This document shows positions 37,536 through 51,500 of a DNA stretch of 64,000 nt, in pieces. A program made the position numbers and the translations under genes. The notes beneath the pieces were generated by a model, which worked only from the letters and a program-made list of their open reading frames with translations, ran no database searches and was not told where the DNA came from. Location: positions 434,001-498,000 of the forward strand of contig PUQB01000072.1 in assembly GCA_003024785.1 (NCBI GenBank), given 5' to 3'. Numbering within the stretch: the stretch's first letter is position 1; each line of letters begins with the position of its first letter. The stretch comes from Selaginella tamariscina. Its lineage: Eukaryota > Streptophyta > Lycopodiopsida > Selaginellales > Selaginellaceae.

Positions 37536-40500
37536 GTATAAAATGAGTTAGACATACTTCTATAATATTCATCTCTAGTGAAGCTGTATGTTGCTACCTT
37601 AGACTTTGTTAGCAACAACCGGGCTAATATCTTCCCTTTAAAATTTCATTTAAAGGCTTGAACCATTAATAATGTGGTTGTTCTTACTTTTAATGTTTAT
37701 TAATGGTTATCACCTTACTATTCTAAGTTCATTCCACGAGGCAACAACATTCAAAAGTTTTGTTTTGAGGACTTATAATGTTGTATAGACATTGCTACAT
37801 TTATAATAATAGATTACTCTTATGTTCATTGCACCTAAGATCCTGATAAGCTAAGTATTAAGGTTAATCTCCTTTTTAAACTAACCTTAAGCTAGTAGGT
37901 TGTTGGTCACACTTTAAGTTTTTTCTATATCATGTTTTTGCATCATGTCAAGCAAAAGGGCTTCCCCAATTCTCACATATGGGTTCATAACAAGTGTGTC
38001 ACATGGTTCTTAAAATCACATGTTTTTTTTACATGGAGTGGCTTTTTGTAATTTTTGATATGGTTATGGTTATTACTGTACCAAATCATTTTTTAAACCA
38101 TATAAGCTTTAAAAACCTATGCTAAATTTTTTAACCTATATCACCTATGTTTTTAGTAATGGTTTTGAAACTTTTTGTTGTGGTTTGAGAAATGGTTTCA
38201 TAATAAAAAAAAGTTTGAGTCTCCCAAGTGAATGATTTTTTAAATGGTTTTGTTATATACATGGTTCTCATTTTTTTTTATAAAAAGGTACAATAAACAT
38301 AATTTGGTAATTTTATTAAAAGAAACTATTATCATGTTACATTTATGGGGACACACATGGTTAATCACACACTTGGGACTCTAGGGATGGACATGGTTAA
38401 CCATACTCCTAAGTTTGTTGGGGCAGTTTATTGCAATATAACTTGGACCATCATAATAAAGAAGGAAACCATTGGTCCTACGATGATGCTTTTCTACTTC
38501 AGTAAAAGGTTCATGATGTTATGCTTGAGTTACTTCACATTTTAGGGGAGCTGAACCATTTATAGAAACATGAATAGGAATCAACATCACATTTGGTGCC
38601 ATTGGAGGTGATGTTACCATTGCTACATATGTATACTCCCTTGGATAAGGTGCCTAGATATATTAAAAAAGTCACTTTACAACATGATTATTAGCCTCAA
38701 CTAAAGTTTTTGGATCATCATGGAAGGTCAAGAGAAGATCCTTGACATGATTGTGATTATATCATTAATCAATTAAAGTCTTTTCATCCCAAGATATGTC
38801 ACATGTCAAAAGATAAAACTCTGAGATATACACATATGCTAAATGATTACCTTGATTGAATTGACAAATCCTATTAATCACCAAAATAATTCTTAAACTC
38901 TTTAATGAACTCATTAAAATCGTTAAGTAATGATGAATTCCTCTTAAAAAAGAGGGTTGTTAAAGGCCAAAAATATAGTATGTAGGAACTATATATAAGA
39001 CTTTTCTATGGTGGAGAAATAACTTATAAGAAAGTAGTAGTAGGAAATATCATGTGTATAAGAAAAATCCTACGACTATAAGAAAAATCCTACAGGGTAG
39101 GAAGGATCCTACGGTTGCAGGAAGCAAACAATTATGACGGTTGGAGAAGGACATGATTCGGTTAGGGCAAGTTAGGGCAAGAAGGGGGAGAGAGAGACTA
39201 TGAAGGCTATGGAGAGCTATGGAGAGTAATGTATGAGAGAGTGGGAGAGAAATAAGTCTCCACACTTGTATTTCTTTATATTCATTTAGTAATGCAAGTG
39301 CATGTTTATGGTATATTGTGAATGGGCAATGGCCAAAGCAAAATCCTATCCTTTACCTTAAAGACGAGATAAGTACATATATAGAGGTATTCTATGTCAA
39401 AATTCCATATCCTTTAATTGTCAAAGCTTTTCCTGCACTGTGAACAGTAATTTCTGCACACATAAAAGTTTTGTTATGTTAACAAGGGTGAACTATGTTC
39501 ATGTAATATTTATGAGAAGTAACTCAATTACACCCACTTTCGAATTGACATATGGATAACGACTCGAATTCATATGTAAAACTAAGCTTCTAAAGTCATG
39601 TGGAAGCTTAGGTTTGTAATGAAGTTCTTGGTCATGGAAGCTCTGGGCCATGATGAAGTTCTAGGTTGTGGTGAAGCTCCAAGCCATGTGGAAGCTTAGA
39701 ATCGCTGTTATCAAGTATTTTTCACACTGACACAATTACATAAATTCTTCAAACCGATGGGGTCAAAGCCACCTAATCAGGAGATAAATAAATAATACTT
39801 TTATTTTTATATTCATTAAATCAATATTCAGATTCAATAGTCACTCAATTGAGTTTCTCAAACTCGTCTCTGAGGTCAAAGATAAGGATGGTGTAGGCTA
39901 TTATTGTGTTGAGTCACTCCTTTGGGAGAATGAAGAATTCAATACTCAATAATACACACAAATGCACTTGCTTAATATGAATGTGTACAAAAGAGCAAGT
40001 GTGGGGACTATCTCTCTTTTGCCTAACTGCCTCCATTTATACTACATGTAACTACCCATAATTGCTTCCTTTGTTGTCCTTTCAAATCTTCCTTCCACTC
40101 AAATGGGATTCTCTAGTCTGGGCATCCTTTCAATTGAGAATCCTCCCAATTGAGCGCTTTCTTTGATTCTTACAATTGATGATCCCACAATGCATGCTGA
40201 ATTTCTAACCTATTCACATAGTCCCCCCTTATTCTTAGCAATGCCCTCACTACTTTGTTGCAGGTGTTGTTGCTTCACCAGGTGCCTCTCCAAGTACCTC
40301 TACACGAGCATCTACTTCCCAATATGGCTTGTATGCTCCAAATTCTTGGTGCTCATTCTCCAAGTCTTGTGTCAATGTTACTACTTGCAATCAAAGTTCA
40401 TGATTCTCAACCTGTAAACATTGCACTACCTTCACAAGGATTGTCATTAGTGCATTTTCTTGGCTTAGGTCATCCTATACCTTAGTAACCTTGTGACTTA

Positions 40501-41257
40501 CCGTCATTGCCTAGGAATAATGGCAGTCTTGACATCCAAATTCGAAGGGCTTGGGTGGAGCATAAACTTGTTGATTGAAGTCTGCATAGTTGCTAACTTT
40601 GGCTCCATCATTGCCTCCACTACATCTATGATTGTCTTATGTAGCACTTGCTTATCCTTTATAGTGTAGCCTCCATTGACAAATTGATTGTAGAGCTCTA
40701 TAGCCATTTGTGACTGACCCGATGCTACCATTCTCACATTTGTCAATTTCTCTACTAGACCTCTCTGCATCCTCCTAAGTGCCCTAACAAATTGTATTTC
40801 TACCTCCATACTATCAATAGTCTCCAACTAGTGATTAATCTTCTTCCGCTTTTCGCTTTCATGGGTTGTCAACATCTCAACCTATTTTGGCTGCTCCTCT
40901 CCAAGATACTCCTCGTACTAATTGGCTATCATTCCAAGTGAGGACTTAAAGTTCCCACATCCATGTGCTCCTTGTCCCCTTGCATAGAAGGCTCGTGTTG
41001 GTCCTTAGTTGAACCATGGTTTATGTCCTCCTAGATATCATCCCATACTTCCTCCAGTCTGGGGCTGCCCTACTTCAAGTTCTTATACATGTAGTTGGGA
41101 ATTAGTTACCTTCGGAGTAACTGTTATTTGGTTAGGGGCATTATCCTTGTTAAAACCCTTAGTTGAACCCTCTTCAGTTGGTCTCTGGCCTTCCACTCCA
41201 CTTGGTTCAACATCTATATCCATAGGTTTATATGTCTCAACCTCTTTTTCCTTCTCC
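37536..41257 (-). mobile_element. Repeat Y, right copy (inverted, longer)
   Basis: Reverse complement of 16865-19445, plus an extra 5' portion (40640-41257). On the minus strand, 40504-40827 encodes a gag-like helical region (VRALRRMQRGLVEKLTNVRM, LYNQFVNGGYTIKDKQ), and 41083-41250 a charged linker. The FHDDPKTL-like and zinc-knuckle-like parts follow at 38410-38760, and a purine-rich tract near 40215-40230 precedes the TATA-containing stretch. The copy begins 122 bases after the kinase-like stop codon and abuts the truncated X copy at 41258. It is broken with many breaks. Divergence from the left copy shows both are old. Confidence 0.7.
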
Positions 41258-41655
41258 CTAGAAGATGGAGGCCCACATGATTGCACAACAAACTTGTCGA
41301 TCTCAGTACTATGCACATCGCATGCTTTTTGTGACATGCCCATTAGAATACATGTGTTTGATCCACAATAAGATGGATCATTCAAAAACCAACATTCCAA
41401 AGCTAATTACAACACCAAAGTGCCTTGGAAATATCATGAAACTTTTGGTTTCAATGACAAGTGTGCTAACACATGGATCATATGGACACTTTTCACTCCC
41501 ACACTAGTCTAGCGACTCTAATTTCACTATTGGGTTGTTGATCATGTATTTCATAAACTTTAAAGCCTACTCACAGACAAGTCCTATGGGTGATCTTTGA
41601 AGAAACACCTCCAACATTTACATAATGCTCTCATAAACACGTTTGCACTTGAGGC

Positions 41656-42043
41656 TGTCACGACTTGATATAGAATACAGGATATGCTTATAGGATACAA
41701 GATGCAGGATACGGGATACATGATATGTCTACAAGATATACCTACAGGATATACCTATAGGATATGCATACAGGATATGCTTACAGGATATACAAGGGAC
41801 ATTATTTTAGCTCATGCCTAAATTAGCTCTTAGAATATCATTTTTAACTTATGCATAGATTAGCTCTTGGAGTTGTGAGTATAAAAGCTCCAACCTAATT
41901 GTTGTACAATCAGTTACTATCAACACCAGTCATTCTATGATCATTCTTATTATGTTCCTTGTTCTTGTCTTGTTCCTTGCTCTTGCCTTGCTCTTGAGTC
42001 AAGCCTCCTTGTTCTTATTCTGCTCTTGGGTTGTGGCTTGACA
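41656..42043 (+). repeat. 5' LTR of the plus-strand chromovirus
   Basis: Runs from TGTCACGACTTG to GGCTTGACA. The U3 part is an array of CAGGATATGC-like units. A TATAAAAG box near 41880 is followed by the ACTATCAACACCAGTCATTC stretch shared with its 3' partner. Confidence 0.88.
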
Positions 42044-45000
42044 GTTTGATAATAATTGATTTCATAGCTCCCCGATTTCCAATTACTTTTTTTTCTTGGT
42101 TCTTTTTCCTTGTTTTCCTCATTTTTTCTTTCACAGATCATGGCAGATTTTGAGCAATTTCAATGTGAGCACCAAATGTTGCTTCATGAGCTGGCCACTT
42201 TGCACCAAGTGGTCACAAATCTGCAAGGTTCCACCAACGTGGCACATGGAGTTGCTGATGCATCCTCCAAGGCTACTACGCAAGCTCTCTTTCAAGCATC
42301 CATGGTTTCCTCTTCATCAAACTTTTCTTTGGAGTTGAAGATTAGCATGTCGGAGAAGTTTAGTGACAATCGCTCCAATTTCTAAGGTTTTCTGAATTAA
42401 ATCAGGCTTTTGATCCCCATACAACCACGCCGTTACTCGACTGATGCACAAAAGGTTGGCCTTTTAGTATCCTTACTAGTTGGATCCCCATGGGCTTGGG
42501 TTGCCCCTTTGCTGGAGTGTGACAACCCATTGATGAAAGACTTTGAAGGATTCGTGCTGCCTTTGAAGCCTGCTTTGGAGATCCCGATAAGTACCGTTCT
42601 TCATGCACGAAGTTAAGGAAGCTCGCATAAGGATTTCAACTAGTTTTTGTTTATGCATCCGAATTCCAGCAACTTTGCATGAACATTCCATGGGACGAGA
42701 CTACATTGATCAAACACTTCCTTTTTGGGTTGAGGGATGACGTGAAGGACCTTCCCTTATATTACCGGATGCCCAAACCTTAACGGAGATCATGCAACAG
42801 ACCGTTTGTTGCGACAATTGTTGTTCGAGTGTCATTAAGAAAAATCCCATTAGCAGTTCCTATAAGCCAATCCTGTAAATGTAGCACATGTTCCTACGAC
42901 ATTTTCTGGAGTAGTTCCTATGAAGGTTGACAAATACAAGTGTGGCCCACTTTTAACTATTGAGAAGCAACGTCGTCGTGGTAAAAATTTATGCTTATTG
43001 TGAAGCAGGACACAAGGTGGCAGAATGTCCTGTTAAAGCTAGGAAGTTTAAGACTCATGATGAAGTTGAAGTTCAATCGAAAAACTTCAATGTCCACTTT
43101 GTTTAAGAGCCGCGAAGTTGGACGCCAGGCTCCATTAGTGCTGCTCACACCATTCCATCACTCAATTTTTCTATACACATTCACCTTAATAATCGAGAGC
43201 TCAAAGAGTTTGCCCTATTAGACAATGGTGCAAATGCATGCTTTATGAATGACACTTTTGCAGTTCAACATGACATTCCAGTGGTAAAGTTGAAGCGTGC
43301 AGTTCCTATAAAGGTTGTAGATGGTTGTTTGATTGCTTCTGGCGCAGTTACTGTCATAGTTTTTACTATGACTGTTACCTGCTACCACACCTTTCTTTTA
43401 CACCCATGGTGCATTCAATTGTTCGATTTCCTTTAACTTGATCAAGACTTGAACAACTCCCATTATTTTGGGTATGCCATGGTTGTGGTTGCAAATCCTT
43501 AAATCGATGGAGGTCTAGGACGCTCACGTTTTCCTCTCCGACAGCCAAGATTAATCCTGTACCTTCCTACGTGCAAGATATGACCTTAGTGTTTGAGGCA
43601 ATACAAGTTACAGGGTTGACCGTGCCTGCTCCTATATCAGTGTAGAAGGTTCCTCCTCAATAGGATCCACTTCCTGTCAGTTCGTGAGCACATTTACATG
43701 CTCTCCTCACTCTGTGCATTCACGGACTTCTATACAGGTTCTTTCAATCCTATACACTCATCAACATTAGCACATGTTTTCCCCAATCTTGTCTCTTTTC
43801 ATTACTCTGCTTTTGTTCCATCCCTCAAGATCCTTCCTCTTTTTCATTCACAGCTCTCTCCTTCTCCTCTCTGCGTTCTTATCACTACTATGCATAAACT
43901 TACCAACTAGTCCTACTCCTTTTCATCTTTTTGCTTTTCAAGTTACTCCTACATCCTCTTCTACCCTCCTGTATCTGACTCTCTTGTTTTTTAATCTCCT
44001 TCTCCTACTTCTTCCCTACCATCTAAGTATCACTCCTTTCATGACGTTTTTGATAAGCACAAGGTTGCAATTCTTTTTATTCACATCCTATGATTGTCCC
44101 ATTGATCTTGCGAAGGGGAACTCCACTGCTTGAACCGATTTATGCATTGTCACCTACATAATTGGAGGTTCTTCGCCAGTACATCAAGGACAACTTGGCA
44201 TCCAACTTCATTCGTCATTCAAAGTCCCTTGCAGAAGCACCTATCTTCTTTGTCAAGAAAAAGATGGAAGTTTGCGTTTGGTTGTAGACTACAAGGGTTT
44301 GAATCAAGTCACCATCTGAAATCAGTACTCGTTGCCATTGATCCCGGAACTTCTTGATCGGGTACAAGGAGCAAAGGTGTTCATGAAGATCGACTTGTAC
44401 GGATTCATCCATGCGATGAGTGGAAGACTGCCTTTCATACAAGGTATGGACATTTTGAGTACACGGTGACGCATTTTGGACTTATAAATGCCCCATCCGT
44501 GTTCCAACACATGGTGAACGACATCTTTCGCAACTTCTTAGACCATGACATCTTGATTTTCTCCAAGGATCAAGCGGCACATGACAAACATGTACAACTA
44601 GTTCTACAGAAGCTTGCGAGCATGGCATGTATGTGAAGTTGGAGAAGTGTTTTTTTCGACATGATACTATGGAGTTCTTGGGCTACATCGTCTCTCCTAT
44701 CGGCGTCTCAATGGACATGCACAAAGTGAAGATTGACGTGGAGTGGGAGAGGCCTAATCTGTACGAGACGTACAATGTTTCCTTGGCTTCGTAAATTTCT
44801 ACAGGCAATTCATACAAGACTTCTCCAAGCGCGTACTTCCACTCATGGAATTCACCAAGCGCACAGGGAATTTCTCTTGGTTCAAAAGAAACATGCATTC
44901 ACAACACTCAAGAACGCCTTCACGATAGCTCCAAGTTTAGCACATCTTGATCTTTTTTGTCCCTTATTCATTGAAGCAGATGCTTCGGACTTTGCAGTAA

Positions 45001-46839
45001 ATTCTACCTATCACAAGTTAGAAAAGATAAGTTACTCCATCCTGTAGCCATTCACTCTCGTAATTCCTTTCAGCAAAGATCAATTACAAGATTCATGACA
45101 GAAACTTAAGGCCATTGTGGATTCGTTTGAGGAGTGGTAGCACTTCCTAGAAGGTGTTGCACATCATGTACAAGTTCTTACGGATCACAAGAACTTGGAG
45201 TTTTTTTAGACACAAGTTCTTAGTCAGCAACAGGCTAGGTGGGCGGAGTTCCTATCACATTTTTGGTTTTGTCATCATTTAAAGGTCTAGTTTTTAGAAT
45301 GGCAAAGCGGATGCATTGTCTAGGCCCTTACCTTGCACCAACCCCAAGCGATCCTGCATATGACTATTAAAAGCAAGTGTTGTTGGGTCTTGATCGATTT
45401 CAGCTTATGGCACTACATGTTCATTAGGCTTCAATATATTCAACACTTCTACAGGGCATCCGTTTGTAATTGGCTACAGACAACTTGGTGAATTATGTGT
45501 TCTTACACATTAGTCCTGACATCGCAAGCTCCTCTTCCTCCAGTTCCCGTACAAACTATAAGTTGTTTGCCATATAAGACGGACTCCTGTACCGAGAGGG
45601 TCTCCTATACATTCCTATTGGTGTTTACAGGACTCGCGTGGTATAGGATTGTCATGATACCTTGGCTACAGGACATTTTGGTATGGCCAGACAGTTGAGT
45701 TGGTGACTCGCAACTATTAGTGGCCTGTGTTGTGAAGTTTTGTTGAAAAGTTTGTAAGGAGTTATGACACTTGCAATAGGTCGAAGATGCCTTGTCATGC
45801 GCCCTCTAGTCTTTTCGTCCTCTTCCTATTCCCTTTGTGGAGATCCATTTCTATGGCTTTCCTCACAGATCTTCCTCCTTGTGGATTTGATGCAGTTCTT
45901 GTGATGGTTGACTGTTTCATCAAACACGCTTATTTCCTGCCCTGTAATAAGACAGCTACATGCCAGATAACTGCTGAGTTGATGATTCGCGAAGTGTTCC
46001 GACATCATGGTCTTCCTGAGAGCATTGTTTCTGATCGAGGCCCACAATTTATGTCAAGATTTTGGCAAGAGCTTCTCAAGAGTCTACAAGTTAAAGCGGA
46101 TCTTTCTTCATGATATCATCTACAAACTGATGGGCAGTTAGAATGCACAATTTAGACCTTGCTTATAACAACTCCATTCACGCATCTACAGTCTAAACAC
46201 CTTTCTTCGCTCTTATAGGTTACCATCCATGTTTTGACTTTACTCCTCATGCTTCTCCTTCTTCCACTCCTGTAGTACAGGATCGTCTCCAGCATCTTTG
46301 TCAGGTGCAGAATGATCTTCGAGTCCATCTTCAACATGCATAAGAATGGTACAAGCGTCACGCTGATGTTCATTGTCAGTCAGCACCTGCATACAAAGTT
46401 GGTGATCTCGTGTAGCTTCTTCATCAGCATATTAGTTGGATTTTCAATGATTGGGCCCTTACATGATTGTGGCTGAGGTCAATCTTGTAGCTTTCCGATT
46501 AGAGCTACCATCTACTGTGAAACTTCATCATGTGTTTCACACCTCTTTATTAGAACCGTATCATTCTTCTTCTCTTCCTAATCGTGCTTATTCTCCTCTC
46601 CTTCCTATGGTCATTGACGATGAACCTGAGTATGAAGTTGCAGTTATCTTTGATTCTCGTATTCATCGCCACCAACTTCAATACTTAATGGATTGGAAAG
46701 GTTATTTGTCTACCAATTGCACTTGGGAACTTGCATCCAATTTACTCCATGCTTCTTCTAAGATTATTACCTTCCATCAACGTTATCTTGTTAAACTAGG
46801 TCCTAGGACTCGTGGAACTTGTCCTTAAGGAGGAGGTGC

Positions 46840-47205
46840 TATCACAACCCAATATAGAATACAGGATATGCTTATAGGATATGACCTACATGATACAGAA
46901 TATGGGATATGGGATACAGGATATGTACCTACATGTATGCCTACAGGATATACCTATAGGATAAGGGACATTATTTTTAGTTCATGCCTAGATTAGCTCT
47001 TGGAGTATTATTTTTAGCTTATGCCTAGATTAGCTCTTGGAGTTGTGAGTATAAAAGTAATTGTTGTACAATTAGTTACTATCAACACCAGTCATTCTAT
47101 GATCATTCTTGTTCTGTTCCTTGTTCTTGTCTTGTTCCTTGCTTTTGCCTTGTTCTTAAGTCAAGCTTTCTTGTTCTTATCCTGCTCTTGGGTCGTGGCT
47201 TGACA
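46840..47205 (+). repeat. 3' LTR of the plus-strand chromovirus
   Basis: 366 bp, matching the 5' LTR with several substitutions and small indels. It ends GGCTTGACA and is followed directly by the TAGGC target copy and the continuing X sequence (TACTTGGGAATAT). Confidence 0.88.
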
Positions 47206-48230
47206 TAGGCTACTTGGGAATATAAAGGCACTATCAGCAGCCTGCACAAAAAATAGATGGCCCTGATTCAGTAGAAGGATCTAGCTCAACCAAGGTACAA
47301 GTATCGTTGACATCAAACAAGCTTCCTCGTCATTTGCTAAAATAGGTAAATCATTTCAATTAAGGGTTTCTCAAGCTCATACTTAGATATGTACTAGCAT
47401 ACTTGTCAATGCTTGTTGCCAAAGGTGTGTTTAAGACTTAGTTTCCTTATGGTTTATCACACTCATGAGGATATTGATGCATTATTCAACAAGGTCTCCA
47501 ACTGTGCAAAACGAACAAGTGCACTTACCTTACTACATATAATGGATTTTTTTTTAAAATTCTGTCTCCAAAAAAAGTTGTGCTCTATTTGTGACTGCGG
47601 TGCCAAACTTAAAAAAAATTCTCAATGAGTATATCAAAGAGGGAGCGATTTTTTAATTGGACATCTTGTGCCACTATAATTCTTCTTCTCCATAAGAAAT
47701 GGTATACCTATTATATAGTATAAGTTATGGCCATCAAAATAAAAGTGGTTACCCAAAGAGGGCTTAATGCTCTTCAAAAGTGGAGAGGATGAAAAGCCAT
47801 TTTTCCCAAAAGAATAACCAGACCCTATTCCATTGAGTGCCCAACTCAAGGAACAAGAGCTTATTATTAATGGCATTAAAAAGTATGTGACATGGGTTCA
47901 AAAGTCGATGCCAAAGAATTCCTATAAGGCAATTAGTTACTTAGAGTTATATAAATATATGGTCGACTATTGGGAGATTGTTGTTTGAGAGTTAGAAGGG
48001 CATGTTATCACACATACAGAATTACAACACCCTTTTTGGCCTAAAACAAGGTGGCGGAAGGAGATTGAAACCACGTCAATGAGTGCAGACGACATATAAG
48101 CCAATAGTGATGTGGAAGTGCAAACCCACACTTCATTGGACAAAAGAACCATAAACTTAAACCATACTTTGTTTATTATAAAACTGATGATCGTCCTCAT
48201 TATTCTAGATGTGTTATATAACCAACCTAT

Positions 48231-48599
48231 TGTCAAGCCACGATCCAAGAGCAAGGAGGCTTGACTCAGGAGTAGGACAAGGACTAGGAACAAGACAGGA
48301 GCAGGACAGGAACTAGAAGCAAGACAAGGAAAGAACATGAAGTAAGGAGCAAGACAAGAACAAGAGAAAATTAATCGTAGAAAGACTGGTGTTGATAATA
48401 ACTAATTGTACAACAGCATTAGGTCGGAGCTTTTATGCTCATAACTCCAAGAGCTAATTTGGTCATGACCTAATCTATTCATGAGTTAAAAATGGTGACC
48501 CTTATTCTGTAGGCATATCCTGTGTGCATATCGTGTATCCCGTATTATGTATCTTGTATCCTATATTCGGTATCATGCATCCTGTATCATGTCATGACA
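48231..48599 (-). repeat. 3' LTR of the minus-strand chromovirus
   Basis: 369 bp between TGTCAAGCC and GTCATGACA as read on the plus strand, abutting the element's purine tract (seen as CACCTCCTCCC). It matches 53682-54144 except for an expanded repeat there. Confidence 0.88.
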
Positions 48600-51500
48600 G
48601 CACCTCCTCCCTAAGGACGAGTTCCACGAGTCTTGGGACCTGGTTTAGCAGGATAATGCCGATGGAGTAAGTTGGATGCAGGTTCCCAAGTGCGATCGAT
48701 AAGCAAATAACCTTTCCAATCCACCAAGTATTGAAGTTGGCAGCGATGAAGACGAGAATCAAGGATGGTTGTAACTTCGTACTCAGGTTCATCGTCAATA
48801 ACCACAAGAGTGGGAGGAGAAGAAGCACGACTAAGAAGAGAAGAAGGATGATACGGCTCTAACAAAGAGGTGTGAAACACAAGATGAAGTTTCACCGTAG
48901 ATGGTAACTCTAGTCGGAAAGTACAGGATTGACCTCAGCTGCAATCCTGTAAGGGCTCAATAGTTGAAAATCCAACTTAGAAGAAGGCCTGTTGGTGCAA
49001 ATATGCCGACGAAGAAGCCACATGAGATCACCAATCTTGTATGCAGGTGTCGGCTGACGATGAGCATCAGCATGACGCTTGTACCGTTCCTATGCCTGTT
49101 GAAGATGAACCCGGAGATCATCCTGTACCTGACAAAGATGCTGGAGACGATCCTGTATTGCAGGAGCGGAAGAAGGAGAAGCATGAGGAGCAAAGTCAAA
49201 ACGTGGATGGTAACTATAAGAGCAAAGAAAGGTGTCTGGCCTGTAAATGCATGAACGGTTGTTGTAGGCAAACTTCGCCATAGGAAGAAGGTCCAACTAG
49301 TTGTCCTGTTGGTAACTGATGAAGCAGCAAAGATATTGCTCCAAGGTCTGAATCGTGTGTTCGGACTGTCCATCAGTTTGCGAATGATATCTTAAAAAAA
49401 GATCCGCTTTAACTTGTAGACTCTGGAGAAGCTCTCGCCAAAATTTGGACATAAATGTGGGCCACGATCAGAAACAATGCTCTTAGGAAGACCATGATAT
49501 CGAAACACTTCGCAAATCACCAACTCAATAGTTGTCTGGCCTGTAACTGTCTTATTACATGGTAGGAAATGAACCTGTTTGGTGAAACGGTCAACCACCA
49601 CAAGAACTGTATCAAATTCACGAGAAGGAGGAAGATTTATGAGGAAATCCATAGAAATGGACCTCCAAGGAGCAGAAGGAACAGGAAGAGGACAAAGAAG
49701 ATCAGAAGGGTGCGTGATGAGGCATCTTCGACCTGTTACAGGTGTCACAACTCCGTACAAACTTTTTCATAAAACTTCGCAGCCTAGGCCACTAATAGTT
49801 GCGAGTCACCAACTTAATTGTCTTGGCCACACCAAAATGTCATGTATCTGGGGTATCATGACAATCCTGTACCACACAAGTTTTGTAAACACCAATAGGA
49901 ATGTACAGGAAACTTCCTGATACAGAAGTCTGTCCTGTATGGTAAACAACTTGTAGTCTGTACGGGAACTGAAGGAAGAGGAACTTGCAATGTCAGGACT
50001 AATGTGTGAGAACACATTCTTTACCAAGTCATCTGTAACCAATTGCAAACGAATGTCCTGTACAAGTGTTGAATCTGTTGGAGCTTGATGAATCTGTAGT
50101 GCTGCAAGCCAAAGTCGATCAGACCCAACAACACTTGCTTTTGACAGTCATATGCAGGATTGTTCGGGTCGGTGCAAGGTAAGAGCGCTTAGACAATGCA
50201 TCCTCTTTGCCATTCCGAAAACCAGGCATGTAGACAATGATAAAATATAGGAATTCCGCCCACCTAGCCTGTCGTCGACTGAGAACTCGAGCCGTTTGAA
50301 AAAACTCCAAGTTCTTGTGATCCATAAGAACTTGTACAGGATGCACAACACCTTCCAGGAAGTGTAGCCACTCTTCGAATGAATCCACAATGGCCTTGAG
50401 TTCCTTGTCATGAATCTCGTAATTGATCTCCACCGAAAGGAACTTACAAGAGTGATAAGTACAGGATGAAGTAACTTGTCTTCTCCAACTTCTGATAGGA
50501 TAGAACCTACTGCAAAGTCTAAAGCAAAGAAGGGACGAGAAAGATCAGGATGTGCTAAAATTGGAACTGTCATGAAGGTGTCCTTGAGTGCTGTGAATGC
50601 ATGTTCCACCTTATCGGACCAAGAGAAATCTCATGTGCGTTTGGTGAGTTTCGTGAGTGGAAGTACACTTTTGGAGAAGTCCTGTATGAATAGCCTGTAG
50701 AAGTTTGCAAAACCAAGGAAACATTGTACGTCTCGTACAGACTTGGGCCCTCCCACTCCATGATAGTCTTCACCTTGTGCATGTCCATGGAAATGCCAGC
50801 AGGAGAGACGATGTAGCCCAAGAACTCCACAGCATCCCTATCGAAAAAACACTTCTCCAACTTCGCATACAGCCATGCATGCGAAGCCTCTATAGAACTA
50901 GTTGTACATGCTTGTCATGTGCCGCCTGGTCCTTGGAGAAAATCAAAATGTCATCGAGGTAGATCACCACAAACTAGTTCAAGAATTCATGAAAGATGTC
51001 ATTCACCATATGTTGGAACACGGCTGGGGCATTGGTAAGTCCGAAAGGCATCACCATGTACTCGAAATGTCCATACCTTGTACGAATGTCCATACCTTGT
51101 ACGAAAGGCAGTCTTCCACTCATCGCCTGAACGAATCCGTACAAGATTGTAGGCCCCTCGTAAGTCGATCTTTGTGAACACCTTTGCTCCTCGTAGCCGA
51201 TCAGAAGTTCTAGGATCCCATCTTTCTTCTTGAGAAAGAAGATAGGTGCTTCTGCAGGGGACTTTGAGTGACAAATGAAGCCGGATGCCAAGTTGTCCTC
51301 GATGTACTGGCGAAGAACCTCCAATTCAATAGATGACAGTGCATAAATCAATCCGAACAGTGGAGTCTTTCCTTTCACAAGATCGATAGGACAGTCGTAG
51401 AACTTGTGAATGGGAAGAACTGCAGCCTTGTGCTTATCAAAAACGTCCTGAAAGGAGTGATACTTAGATGGTAGGGAAGAAGTAGGAGAAGGAGAAGGAG

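Larger units (their letters stand above)
41656..47205 (+). mobile_element. Ty3/gypsy chromovirus fossil inserted in X copy A, plus strand
   Basis: Bounded by LTRs 41656-42043 and 46840-47205 and by a 5-bp target duplication (GAGGC at 41651, TAGGC at 47206, one mismatch). Parts in order: gag about 42130-42950 and a zinc knuckle near 43000; protease about 43200-43260; reverse transcriptase about 44160-45000; RNase H about 45040-45330; integrase about 45480-46440; chromodomain about 46620-46790. A purine tract (AAGGAGGAGG) precedes the 3' LTR. All regions are present but broken, with many breaks. LTR divergence indicates an old insertion. It is closely related to the element at 48231-54144. Confidence 0.92.

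Noticed and set aside
42044-42060. Initiator-methionine tRNA primer site after the 5' LTR
   Set aside because: The sequence after the LTR (GTTTGATAATAATTG) does not resemble the usual TGGTATCAGAGC; the primer remains unknown.
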